The translations under genes were made by a program, and so were the position numbers. A stretch of 8,341 nt of DNA from JBBDXI01 sp040902425 (GTDB lineage: Bacteria; Planctomycetota; Phycisphaerae; Phycisphaerales; UBA1924): NCBI GenBank assembly GCA_040902425.1, contig JBBDXI010000013.1, forward strand, positions 1 to 8,341, written 5' to 3'. Under the pieces are notes generated by a model that had not been told where the DNA came from, ran no database searches, and saw only the letters and a list, made by a program, of their open reading frames with translations. How positions within the stretch are numbered: the stretch's first letter is position 1; each line of letters starts with the position of its first letter. Shown in pieces: positions 1 to 5,425 of this stretch.

Positions 1-104
1 CCTCCCACGCCACCGACCTCCCCCCCGACCTCCACCTCGCCCGCCGCATCGCCGCCGAGATCCAGCGCAAACTCCCGCCGACCCCAGCTCCAACGCCGCG
101 CTGA
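1..104 (+). CDS. 3' end of an unidentified gene
   Basis: The third frame is open from the window edge to a TGA at 102-104 and reads ...DLPPDLHLARRIAAEIQRKL followed by a Pro/Thr tail. Its third codon positions are almost all C or G, as in the host-like genes further on, so this looks like the true frame up to about base 80. Only about 33 residues are visible, too few for a family assignment. It abuts the terminase-like fragment in another frame. It could be a separate gene, or the upstream part of that terminase displaced by a frameshift, but I see no terminase motif in it. Confidence 0.35.
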   Translation, partial: SHATDLPPDLHLARRIAAEIQRKLPPTPAPTPR

Positions 105-412
105 CCCCCGGCGCCCTGACGCTCTTCGGCCGCGAGCCCGCCCGCCACCGCCTCCTCGCCGAGCACCTCACCAGCGAGTACCGCGTGCGGACCGAGGGCC
201 GCGGCCGGAGCGTGGACGAGTGGAAGCTGCGGGCCGAGAAGGCGGAGAACCACTGGCTGGACTGCCTCGTCGGCGCCGCCGTCGCGGCCTCGATGGAGGG
301 GTGCGCGCCGCCGGGGATCGAGCCGCTGCGCGAGCGGCCGCGGGAGCGGGTGTCGTTTGCGGCGATGCAGGCCCGGGCGCGGGCACGGACCTACGCCGGG
401 GGCCACCTGTGA
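101..412 (+). pseudogene. C-terminal fragment of GpA-like phage terminase large subunit
   Basis: This frame encodes about 103 residues to a TGA at 410-412. It contains ALTLFGRE, then HRLLAEHLTSEYRV, then VDEWKLR and NHWLDCLVGAAVAAS. That series matches from memory the C-terminal nuclease end of GpA-type terminase large subunits, where an (D/E)NHWxDCxV..A.AA motif is characteristic. Terminase packages phage DNA into proheads; a full-length enzyme has several hundred residues including an ATPase domain. Here the recognisable part starts near base 110 and no plausible ATG lies upstream; the frame before it reads as low-complexity Pro/Arg. GTG at 185 and ATG at 294 are the only internal starts and both would give useless stubs. 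No other packaging gene follows. I call it a prophage relic. An assembly frameshift joining it to the preceding frame is the alternative. Confidence 0.55.
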
Positions 413-517
413 GTGAGCGCCGGCAAACCGGCTGCGGCGGGCTCACCGCGCCGCTCCGCCGACGGCTGGACGAGACCCACAACGGGAAGCCGATCGCGAC
501 TCCAGGCCGCTCCGGCC

Positions 518-1204
518 CTACTTTGCCGCGTGAATGATCGGTCGCCCGCACTCTGGACACTGGGACACCGCGCGCGGGAGTCCTTCACGCCCATAGCCAC
601 AGCACTCGCATCGATTCGATCGCCTTCTCAGACGCTGGATAGCCAAAAGTACCGCCATGCGCACGGCCCATGCTGCCCCCCCCCATGATGCGATGTCCGC
701 CGCCATACCAAGTGGGAGGCTATGAACCGGCAGCGTGATATCGCTACCCCCAATTGAACGTCCTGCCGTCAAGCCGCCAACCAATTCCAAGGACTGTCTT
801 GGATACTGACCCGCGGGGCGCGGTGCAACCAGTACATACCAGCGCATCGCCCTTATTGGAAAGCCGATACGGGTTTCGAGTAATGCGTAACCAAACGGGT
901 CACCATCATCGAACCGACACTCCGTCCAAGCTATGAAATCCCGACAGCTGCTTCTCGTGGGCGCGCTTGGCCAGCCTTCTGGAAGTTGAACAGGCCACAC
1001 CAAATCCGGATGCCGCACGATGGTGGCTCGAAGTCGTGCGCGGTGGTCGAGTGGGAATAGACATCGTGTTAGCACGCAGCTCAGCGTTAAGATCACGCCG
1101 ATCGCGGAATATGCAAGGACAGTAGCCAAGGTGCGACGACACCGTCCCCCCCACCACGATGAATAGCGCGTCATGGACATGCTGCTGGAAACACTGAGAA
1201 CCAT
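518..1204 (-). CDS. Two-helix membrane protein with C-terminal zinc ribbon (CxxC...CPECG)
   Basis: This 228-residue protein has a hydrophobic segment at about residues 24-45 (LATVLAYSAIGVILTLSCVL), a ~120-residue extracytoplasmic-looking middle containing RIGFPIRAMRWY, and a weaker second hydrophobic stretch at about 165-190 followed by RLRRR. It ends in a ribbon with C199/C202 and C216/C219 (CECCGY, then CPECGRPI). This architecture is common among uncharacterised planctomycete proteins, where the ribbon usually reads CxxCGYDLxGL...CPECG; the function is unknown. In-frame ATG alternatives exist at 1180 and 1174, and the N-terminus before residue 11 is not supported by a good ribosome binding site. 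Base composition is clearly less GC-rich than the flanks and codon third positions are mixed. It is convergent with the terminase fragment, with a gap of about 105 bases. I am fairly sure it is a gene and know no role for it. Confidence 0.75.
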   Translation of the reverse strand: MVLSVSSSMSMTRYSSWWGGRCRRTLATVLAYSAIGVILTLSCVLTRCLFPLDHRARLRATIVRHPDLVWPVQLPEGWPSAPTRSSCRDFIAWTECRFDDGDPFGYALLETRIGFPIRAMRWYVLVAPRPAGQYPRQSLELVGGLTAGRSIGGSDITLPVHSLPLGMAADIASWGGAAWAVRMAVLLAIQRLRRRSNRCECCGYGREGLPRAVSQCPECGRPIIHAAK

Positions 1205-1276
1205 GGCTTCTTAGGCGGTACTGGAATGTTGGGGAGTTTGTCGGAGGCCTTGGCGGAGGGTTGTAGACTCCACCAC

Positions 1277-1293
1277 CGGCGGGCGTGGCACCA
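1277..1293. repeat. 17-bp motif shared with 8033-8049
   Basis: The motif CGGCGGGCGTGGCACCA occurs here beside the REP-like hairpin and, with one mismatch (CGGCGGGCGTGACACCA), at 8033-8049. It may be part of a dispersed repeat that accompanies transposase relics. Its short length and the high GC content limit confidence. Confidence 0.35.
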
Positions 1294-1309
1294 CCCGGGG
1301 AGTGGACGG

Positions 1310-1356
1310 CCCGCCGTGCACCGACCGCCGCTCTGGGCGGTCGGTGCTCCGGCGGG
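1310..1356. repeat. REP-like hairpin beside transposase relic
   Basis: GCACCGACCGCC at 1318-1329 pairs perfectly with GGCGGTCGGTGC at 1336-1347 around a 6-base loop. An outer 7-bp stem, CCCGCCG (1310-1316) with CGGCGGG (1350-1356), continues it after a small internal loop. The total is 19 base pairs. Such a hairpin next to a Y1/RAYT transposase end is what a REP element looks like; RAYT proteins are known to recognise and mobilise REP hairpins. It is not followed by a T-run, so a transcription terminator is less likely. Confidence 0.55.
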
Positions 1357-1370
1357 ACCACGGCGCCTGC

Positions 1371-1514
1371 TCACACATAGCCCTTCCACTGCTCCCACCC
1401 CGCCCCGGGAGGGTAGTCGCATCCCAGTTCCCCGTCGCGCCGGCCCATCCACCAACGCACGCTCGACCAGCGCCACTCCTCGGGCAGTGTCACCAGCCCC
1501 GCTTCACCGGGCTG
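1371..1514 (-). pseudogene. C-terminal remnant of REP-associated tyrosine (Y1/RAYT) transposase
   Basis: On the minus strand the frame ending at 1371 reads GEAGLVTLPEEWRWSSVRWW, then MGRRDGELGCDYP, before its stop. The pattern (NPVR)AGLV..PE(D/E)W.WSS.R....GR.DG.L is the C-terminal signature of Transposase_17/RAYT proteins, single-strand DNA transposases with a HUH motif and catalytic Tyr. Only about 47 codons are recognisable. The HUH/Tyr catalytic part is missing, replaced upstream by the promoter and 5' end of the mutase gene transcribed the other way. A further ATG-initiated extension of the same frame to 1724 is antisense to the mutase gene and has no transposase character. A dead relic with the REP-like hairpin just downstream. 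Confidence 0.6.
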
Positions 1515-1542
1515 CGGTGGGGGCTTGCCCGGGGCCTCGGCA

Positions 1543-1571
1543 CTGACGCCCGCCCCGCCCGGACCTATGCT
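1543..1571 (+). promoter_or_regulatory. Candidate sigma70-type promoter of the mutase gene
   Basis: CTGACG at 1543-1548 and TATGCT at 1566-1571 are separated by exactly 17 bases. Each matches four of six consensus positions. The sites lie about 70 bases before the mutase ATG, in a region otherwise almost pure G+C. No transcription data are available, so this is a suggestion based on spacing. Confidence 0.35.
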
Positions 1572-1639
1572 CCCGACCCGCCCCGCGCGGGCACCCGCCG
1601 GTCCTGCCAGCAGCGCCCGGCGCGAGACGAAGGGCCCCC

Positions 1640-3376
1640 ATGCCGACCAGCGTCCGCCGCCCCCGCGCTCCCGCCGCAACCGCGCCCCACGCCCCCGCCG
1701 CGCCCCGCTCCGACGCCGCCTCACCCCAGCCCCGAATCCTCATCCTCGGCGCTGGCCCCACCGGCCTCGGCGCCGGCTACCGCCTCAACGAACTCAACCA
1801 CCTCAACTTCGCCCTCTTCGAGCGCCACCCCCACATCGGCGGCCTCGCCTCCAGCTTCACCAACAAGGCCGGCTTCACCTGGGACATCGGCGGCCACGTC
1901 ATGTTCTCCCACTACGACTACTACGACCGCGTCTTCGACCGCCTCATGGGCGATGAGTTCACCCTCAACCAGCGCGAGTCCTGGGTCCGCATCCTCGGCC
2001 GCTGGGTCCCGTACCCCTTCCAGAACAACATCCGCTACCTCCCCCGCGAGGCCGCCCTCGAATGCCTCGCCGGCCTCGTCCGCGCCCAGTCCTCTCAATC
2101 CGCCGTCGGCGGCCCCCAGGCCGCCATCGCCCGCGCCGCCAACTTCGGCGAGCTCATCGACACCGTCTTCGGCGACGGCATCGCCCGCCTCTTCATGCGC
2201 CCCTACAACGACAAAGTCTGGGCCTTCCCCCCCGAGACCCTCAGCAAATCCTGGATCGGCGAGCGCGTCGCCGTCATCGACATCCACCGCGCCCTCCGCA
2301 ACGTCATCCTCGAGCAGGACGACTTCGGCTGGGGCCCCAACAACAGGTTCAAGTTCCCCCTGCGCGGCGGCACCGGCGAGTTCTACCGCCGCTTCGGCCC
2401 CATTCTCCGCGGCCACATCCACCTCCAGAAAACCGCCGTCGAAATCGATCCCGCCCTCCGCACCGTCCGCTTCGAAGACGGCTCCGTCGAGCCCTACGAC
2501 CACCTCCTCTCCACCCTCCCCCTCGACCTCCTCTGCACCAGGCTCATCCCCTCCGCCCCGCCCCACATCCGCGCCGCCGCGGCCCGCCTCAAGCACTCCT
2601 CCGGCTACTTCGTCGGCGTCGGCATCCGCCGCCCCTCCCCCAGCTCCAAGTGCTGGATGTACTTCCCCGAAGCCAACTGCCCCTTCTACCGCGTCACCTA
2701 CCTCTCCAACTACTCCCCCTTCATGACCCCCGACAAGGACACCCACTACTCCCTCCTCTGCGAAACGAGCCACTCGGGCCACAAGCCCGTCAACCCCGCC
2801 ACCATCGTCGAAGAAACCATCGCCGGCCTCGAAGCCGCCGGCCTGCTGCAACCGGGCGAGCGCGCCGACATCGTCTCCACTTGGCTCCACCACGCCGACT
2901 ACAGCTACCCAACCCCCACCACCGACCGCGACGACATCCTCTCCATCCTCATCCCCTGGCTCGAATCCCACCACATCCACAGCCGCGGCCGCTTCGGCCT
3001 CTGGAAGTACGAAGTCTCCAACACCGACCACTCCCTCATGCAGGGCGTCGAGCTTGTGGACAAGCTGTTGCTTGGCAAGCCCGAGACCACCATCGGCATG
3101 TCCTACGCCGTCACCGACGACGGCCGCCCCACCCTCACCCACGGCCGCCCCACCCACGCCGGCTCCGGCGAGAAGCGGACTACCGGTAGTGCTGCCACTG
3201 GCACAGACCGTGGCGCAGGCATCCCGCCCGCGGTCCTCGTCCCCCCCCTCCCCCAAGTGGTGGTGGTCCCGGGCGCCGGCAGTGGCACAGGCGTCCCGCC
3301 TGTGTCCCTCCCCAGTGGCACAGGCGTCGCCGGCAGTGGCACAGGCGTCCCGCCTGTGTCCGCACCCGCACGCTGA
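1640..3376 (+). CDS. glf: UDP-galactopyranose mutase, eukaryotic (Aspergillus-like) type
   Basis: UGM converts UDP-galactopyranose to UDP-galactofuranose using reduced FAD; the product feeds galactofuranose-containing surface glycans. The FAD fold is seen as ILGAGPTGLGAG (residues 35-46), ALFERHPHIGGLAS (58-71) and GGHVMFSH (84-91). Throughout, it matches my memory of Aspergillus fumigatus UGM rather than the short bacterial Glf: PYPFQNN, FMRPYNDKVWA, WGPN, RGGTGEF, CWMYFPEANCPFYR, YPTPT, SRGRFGLWKYEV. Equivalents of known fungal residues are present: the histidine loop (H86), NADPH contacts R112 and S114, Q128, diphosphate-binding R209 and R351, N234, W339, Y423, R451, Y457 and N461. The first ~30 residues are Ala/Pro-rich and may not be conserved. 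An AAGGG five bases before the ATG supports this start weakly. The fold ends near residue 500; residues ~508-578 are low-complexity and partly encoded by interspersed repeats (SGTGVPPVS twice). No glycan gene adjoins it. Function is confident; the sugar polymer served is unknown. Confidence 0.88.
   Translation: MPTSVRRPRAPAATAPHAPAAPRSDAASPQPRILILGAGPTGLGAGYRLNELNHLNFALFERHPHIGGLASSFTNKAGFTWDIGGHVMFSHYDYYDRVFDRLMGDEFTLNQRESWVRILGRWVPYPFQNNIRYLPREAALECLAGLVRAQSSQSAVGGPQAAIARAANFGELIDTVFGDGIARLFMRPYNDKVWAFPPETLSKSWIGERVAVIDIHRALRNVILEQDDFGWGPNNRFKFPLRGGTGEFYRRFGPILRGHIHLQKTAVEIDPALRTVRFEDGSVEPYDHLLSTLPLDLLCTRLIPSAPPHIRAAAARLKHSSGYFVGVGIRRPSPSSKCWMYFPEANCPFYRVTYLSNYSPFMTPDKDTHYSLLCETSHSGHKPVNPATIVEETIAGLEAAGLLQPGERADIVSTWLHHADYSYPTPTTDRDDILSILIPWLESHHIHSRGRFGLWKYEVSNTDHSLMQGVELVDKLLLGKPETTIGMSYAVTDDGRPTLTHGRPTHAGSGEKRTTGSAATGTDRGAGIPPAVLVPPLPQVVVVPGAGSGTGVPPVSLPSGTGVAGSGTGVPPVSAPAR
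3210..3361 (+). repeat. Short palindromic repeat cluster inside the 3' end of the mutase gene
   Basis: The unit AGTGGCACAGGCGTCCCGCC continuing TGTGTCC occurs intact at 3281-3307 and 3335-3361. A copy truncated after the first half lies at 3314-3329, and a diverged copy at about 3210-3235. Each full unit contains the inverted repeat ACAGGCG/CGCCTGT. In the mutase frame it reads SGTGVPPVS. Repeats of this type are scattered through planctomycete genomes, normally between genes; here they fall before the mutase stop codon, so they lengthen the protein. Confidence 0.75.
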
Positions 3377-3418
3377 CCGCACGAGAAAACCTCGCCCCAT
3401 TGCGGGTTATTGATTTTT
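3364..3418 (+). terminator. Possible intrinsic terminator after the mutase gene
   Basis: ACCCGCA (3364-3370) pairs with TGCGGGT (3401-3407). A small inner hairpin, CGAG/CTCG (3382-3385 with 3391-3394), sits in the enclosed loop. The outer stem is followed by a T-rich stretch with five consecutive T residues (about 3413-3417). The position, straddling the stop codon, suits a terminator, but the loop is long, so confidence is modest. Confidence 0.35.
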
Positions 3419-3735
3419 AACGCCCCATAATGTACCTTCGCCACTGCCCCATTCCAGACCTCCACCTCCTGTGGACTTGGGGCCAACGGTTCGGCCTCGG
3501 CTGGGGTCCCCATGTCCGCCATAACACCCGACTGCGCAAGATTTTCCGGCTCTACCGGCAACGGTTTGTGGTCGCGCCACGTTCCTGAGGCACACTCTCT
3601 CCGCCGCGACCGGGGCCCCTCCGCACTCGCCCCCCCGGCCGCGGCCGGGCGGGGGTCGCGCCCGCACCTCTCGTCGAGGCCGCCGGCGCTGCCCTCCCCG
3701 CTCCGATCGTCCGCCCAGGGAGCCCGCGCGGCCAC
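3377..3735. other. Intergenic stretch between mutase gene and the 213-residue gene
   Basis: No coding frame here has convincing content. It starts with the candidate terminator, whose AT-rich patch (about 3405-3433, GTTATTGATTTTTAACG then CCCCATAATG) is the least GC-rich spot in this half of the window. A perfect 16-base palindrome, CCCGGCCGCGGCCGGG, lies at 3634-3649. I could not place a well-spaced -35/-10 pair. The promoter of the downstream gene is presumably here, but I cannot identify it. Confidence 0.5.
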
Positions 3736-4377
3736 ATGAGCGCCCTCACTCGCCAGCTCGATTCCCCCTTCGCCGCCACCAACTGGCAGCCCGATGTCGT
3801 CCAGCTCCTCGACGAGCACCACCTCATCGCCACCAGCGACTCCCCCCGCAAGCGCACCCACTTCGGCGTCCTCCTCGCCCAGTTCCTCCAGGGCCTCCGC
3901 GAGGCCGAGGTCTGCACCCTCTACGGCCAGTACATCACCGACCTCGACTCCTTCTGCCACCAGCTCGAACGCGCCATCCCCGGCCCCCCCCTCGACCGCC
4001 GCATCGACGGCCGCCGCGGCGTCACCGCCCTCCTCCGCTCAAGAGAGGTCTTCCGCGGCCGCCCCAACACCAAGTTCCGCTTCTACATCTGGAACGACGC
4101 CGACACCCTCCTCCGCCACGATGAGCCCCTCCTCTGGCGCCTCCACGACGCCATCGCCGGCGTCGCCGCCGAGTCCGAGTACGTCAGCGACGACCTCCTC
4201 CTGATCCACCGAGCCGTCTACATCGGCTGCCCCATCCTCGGCGACGCCGCCGACAAGGATGCCGGCCCCTTCCGAGCCTGGCACGACGACGGCTCGGATG
4301 AGCCCTTCTGGCAACTCGTCACCGGCATCGAGCAGCCCCCCGTCATGCGCTACAAGATCGATTCGCTCGGCCAATGA
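3736..4377 (+). CDS. Conserved-looking hypothetical protein, 213 residues
   Basis: The ORF has strong coding bias, with nearly every codon ending in C or G as in the mutase gene, so it is a real host-type gene. The product is soluble-looking, with no signal peptide or membrane segment. Notable stretches are HFGVLLAQFLQGLREAEVC, LYGQYITDLDSFCHQLERAI (about residues 63-82), FRFYIWNDADTLLRHDEPLLWRL (115-137, partly hydrophobic beta then helix) and FRAWHDDGSDEPFWQLVTGI (182-201). The pattern LYGxxIxDLDSFxxQL followed by an alpha/beta segment is faintly reminiscent of barstar-type folds, but the Y-G-x-N-x-x-A-L signature of barstar is absent, so I do not assign it. No ribosome binding site is seen before the ATG. 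It has no partner gene: about 360 non-coding bases precede it and an array of repeats follows the stop. Confidence 0.75.
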   Translation: MSALTRQLDSPFAATNWQPDVVQLLDEHHLIATSDSPRKRTHFGVLLAQFLQGLREAEVCTLYGQYITDLDSFCHQLERAIPGPPLDRRIDGRRGVTALLRSREVFRGRPNTKFRFYIWNDADTLLRHDEPLLWRLHDAIAGVAAESEYVSDDLLLIHRAVYIGCPILGDAADKDAGPFRAWHDDGSDEPFWQLVTGIEQPPVMRYKIDSLGQ

Positions 4378-4382
4378 GCGCT

Positions 4383-4549
4383 CCCGGGTAGGTCGGCTCT
4401 CCGAGCCGACACTCTCAACACACGCCCGGGTAGGTCGGCTCTCCGAGCCGATCCTCTCGACACGCCCGGGTAGGTCGGCTCTCCGAGCCGATCCTGTCGA
4501 CACACGCCCGGGTAGGTCGGCTCTCCGAGCCGACACTCTCGACACACGC
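4383..4549. repeat. Four tandem copies of a hairpin repeat, period 40-42 bp
   Basis: The unit CCCGGGTAGGTCGGCTCTCC plus GAGCCGA begins at 4383, 4425, 4465 and 4507, with spacings of 42, 40 and 42 bases. Each contains an 7-8 bp stem, TCGGCTC/GAGCCGA, with a 3-base loop. Intervening bases vary only slightly (ACTCTCAACACACG, TCCTCTCGACACG, TCCTGTCGACACACG, CACTCTCGACACACG), so these are not unrelated CRISPR spacers. The array starts six bases after the preceding stop codon, so it would be transcribed as a string of four hairpins in the 3' untranslated region and may act as a transcription or mRNA-decay barrier. Confidence 0.85.
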
Positions 4550-4570
4550 GTTCGCCCCATCCCTCAAATC

Positions 4571-4650
4571 TGCCACCGGCCCGAGTTGTGCCACTGGAGT
4601 TGTGCCCCCGGCGGCCCGAGTTGTGCCACCCGAGTTGTGCCACTGGCGGC
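4571..4650. repeat. Clustered GAGTTGTGCC motifs
   Basis: GAGTTGTGCC occurs at 4583-4592, 4618-4627 and 4632-4641, with a further AGTTGTGCC near 4598, mostly preceded by CCC and followed by ACTGG or ACC. On the minus strand the unit reads CAGTGGCACAACTCGGG, sharing its AGTGGCAC start with the repeats inside the mutase gene. The copies are spaced 14-20 bases apart and irregular, as in degenerate tandem duplication. Confidence 0.6.
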
Positions 4651-4691
4651 TTGAGCGGCGCAGCCGCGCCCGCCAGTGCTCCCCCAGTTCC

Positions 4692-4769
4692 GAGTGAACC
4701 CGGGCGTCCCCGCCCCGGGTTACTCGCGTCAGCCGACCAGAACCTCCGACTCTTCTCGTCCCGACCGAG
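4692..4769. repeat. Dispersed ~78-bp repeat, copy 1
   Basis: This begins GAGTGAACCCGGGCGTCCCC and ends in CTCGTCCCGACCGAG. It is a diverged direct copy of 5284-5362, with the cores GGCGTCCCCGCCCCGGGTT, CGTCAGCCGAC, GAACCTCCGAC and CTCGTCCCGA shared. It contains an inverted repeat, AACCCGGG/CCCGGGTT. Together the two copies bracket the thioesterase relic. Confidence 0.7.
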
Positions 4770-4806
4770 CCGCGCCACCAAGCGGCGCGCTGGGCCGCCT
4801 CTCCTC

Positions 4807-4914
4807 AGCCCGAAGGGCTCGAAAGAAAGTAGCCGGGGGTGAAGCAAGGCCGCCGCGGCCGAGCGCCACCCCCGGAATGCTCCCGCCCTATCCCTCTGCA
4901 CCCCGAAGGGGTGC
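4807..4914. repeat. Series of three palindromic elements
   Basis: Three hairpins follow each other: AGCCC-GAA-GGGCT at 4807-4819, CCGGGGGTG (4833-4841) pairing with CACCCCCGG (4867-4875), and GCACCCC-GAA-GGGGTGC at 4898-4914. The last two types are frequent dispersed palindromes in planctomycete-like genomes. There is no T-run after any of them. Confidence 0.55.
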
Positions 4915-4938
4915 CAGAACCTCCCCCCACGCCCCCCC

Positions 4939-5275
4939 GCGTCCCGCCGCATCGCCGACTCCTTCCACCGCCAGACCCCCCTCTCCACCTTGGGGCGCCA
5001 TCGCCGCCATCGCCAACTCCGCCTGCGGCTACGCCTGCCTCACCCGCATGCCCGAGGGCAGCGCTGTCCTCACCGTCGAGTTCAAGATCAACCTCCTCGC
5101 CCCCGCCCGCGGCCACCGCTTCACCGCCAAAGCCCGCGCCCTCCGAGTCGGCCGCACCCTCGCAGTCGCCACCGCCGAAGTCCTCGCCCACACCGACTCC
5201 CAGCCCGACGTGTGCATTGCGCTCATGCAGGCGACCATGATGCGCGTCGAGCCGAAGAACGGTGCCGGCGGCTGA
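4939..5275 (+). pseudogene. Hotdog-fold (PaaI/4HBT) thioesterase with internal deletion and frame change
   Basis: From about 4987 to the TGA at 5273-5275 one frame encodes GAIAAIANSACGYACLTRMP, then VLTVEFKINLLAPARG, RALRVGRTLAVATAEV and CIALMQATMMRV. This is the C-terminal two-thirds of a PaaI-family thioesterase, which hydrolyses acyl- or aryl-CoA. Just upstream a different frame (bases 4945-4986) reads RIADSFHRQTPLSTLG, matching the usual N-terminal helix of the family. The piece normally between them (about 30-35 residues, ending in the active-site LT..GxxHGG(V) segment) is missing, and the frames do not agree. An ATG-initiated ORF from 4676 covers the C-terminal part, but its first ~105 residues are translated repeats. 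Direct copies of a ~78-bp repeat flank it. I judge it a decayed gene; an assembly collapse is possible. Confidence 0.65.
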
Positions 5276-5283
5276 CCCTGCCT

Positions 5284-5362
5284 GAGTGAGCCGGGGCGTC
5301 CCCGCCCCGGGTTCCTCGTCGTCAGCCGACTTTGAACCTCCGACCGGCTCGTCCCGAACGAG
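5284..5362. repeat. Dispersed ~78-bp repeat, copy 2
   Basis: This direct copy of 4692-4769 starts nine bases after the thioesterase relic's stop codon. It includes a perfect 8-bp stem, CCGGGGCG-TCCC-CGCCCCGG (5291-5310). Divergence from copy 1 consists of scattered substitutions and one- to two-base indels. Confidence 0.7.
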
Positions 5363-5413
5363 ACGATCGGTGGCCCGCGCGACAACCCCCGCGCACGCAC
5401 GGCATCTGTTCTG

Positions 5414-5419
5414 TATACT
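5414..5419 (+). promoter_or_regulatory. -10 element (TATACT) placed for a leaderless transcript
   Basis: TATACT matches five of six -10 consensus bases and stands out in GC-rich surroundings, within TTCTGTATACTCC. Its last base lies seven bases before the GTG start of the methyltransferase gene, so transcription would begin at or next to that GTG and leave no room for a Shine-Dalgarno site. No good -35 hexamer sits 16-18 bases upstream (GCGCAC there). Confidence 0.5.
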
Positions 5420-5425
5420 CCCCCC

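Larger units (their letters stand above)
4378..4931. other. Repeat-packed intergenic region
   Basis: No gene is credible here. From left to right it holds the four-copy GTCGGCTCTCCGAGCCGA array (4383-4549), a cluster of GAGTTGTGCC motifs (4583-4641), the first copy of a ~78-bp repeat (4692-4769), and a series of GAA-loop hairpins (4807-4914). The density suggests a tolerated landing zone for short mobile or palindromic repeats. Confidence 0.6.

Noticed and set aside
409..537. Small phage gene following the terminase fragment
   Set aside because: Overlapping GTG starts exist at 409 and 413, but neither 42- nor 91-residue product resembles a head-tail joining or portal protein, and both run into the minus-strand gene.
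1302..2726. A 474-codon plus-strand ORF overlapping the mutase gene
   Set aside because: It is a Ser/Pro/Ala/Thr-only translation of the mutase gene in another frame, a product of GC bias.
1721..3400. A 559-codon minus-strand ORF opposite the mutase gene
   Set aside because: It consists of Gly/Ala/Asp/Glu/Val-rich low-complexity sequence, the mirror of the C-ending codons of the mutase, with no motif of its own.
3103..3960. Minus-strand ORF spanning the mutase tail, intergenic region and start of the 213-residue gene
   Set aside because: Its ends are antisense shadows of two real genes and its middle has no protein character.
3736..4377. Barstar-type inhibitor
   Set aside because: Only a faint pattern resemblance; the family signature Y-G-x-N-x-x-A-L is missing and no ribonuclease toxin gene is adjacent.
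4383..4549. CRISPR array
   Set aside because: Units are regularly spaced and palindromic, but the linkers are only about 13-15 bases and nearly identical to one another, and no cas gene is in the window.
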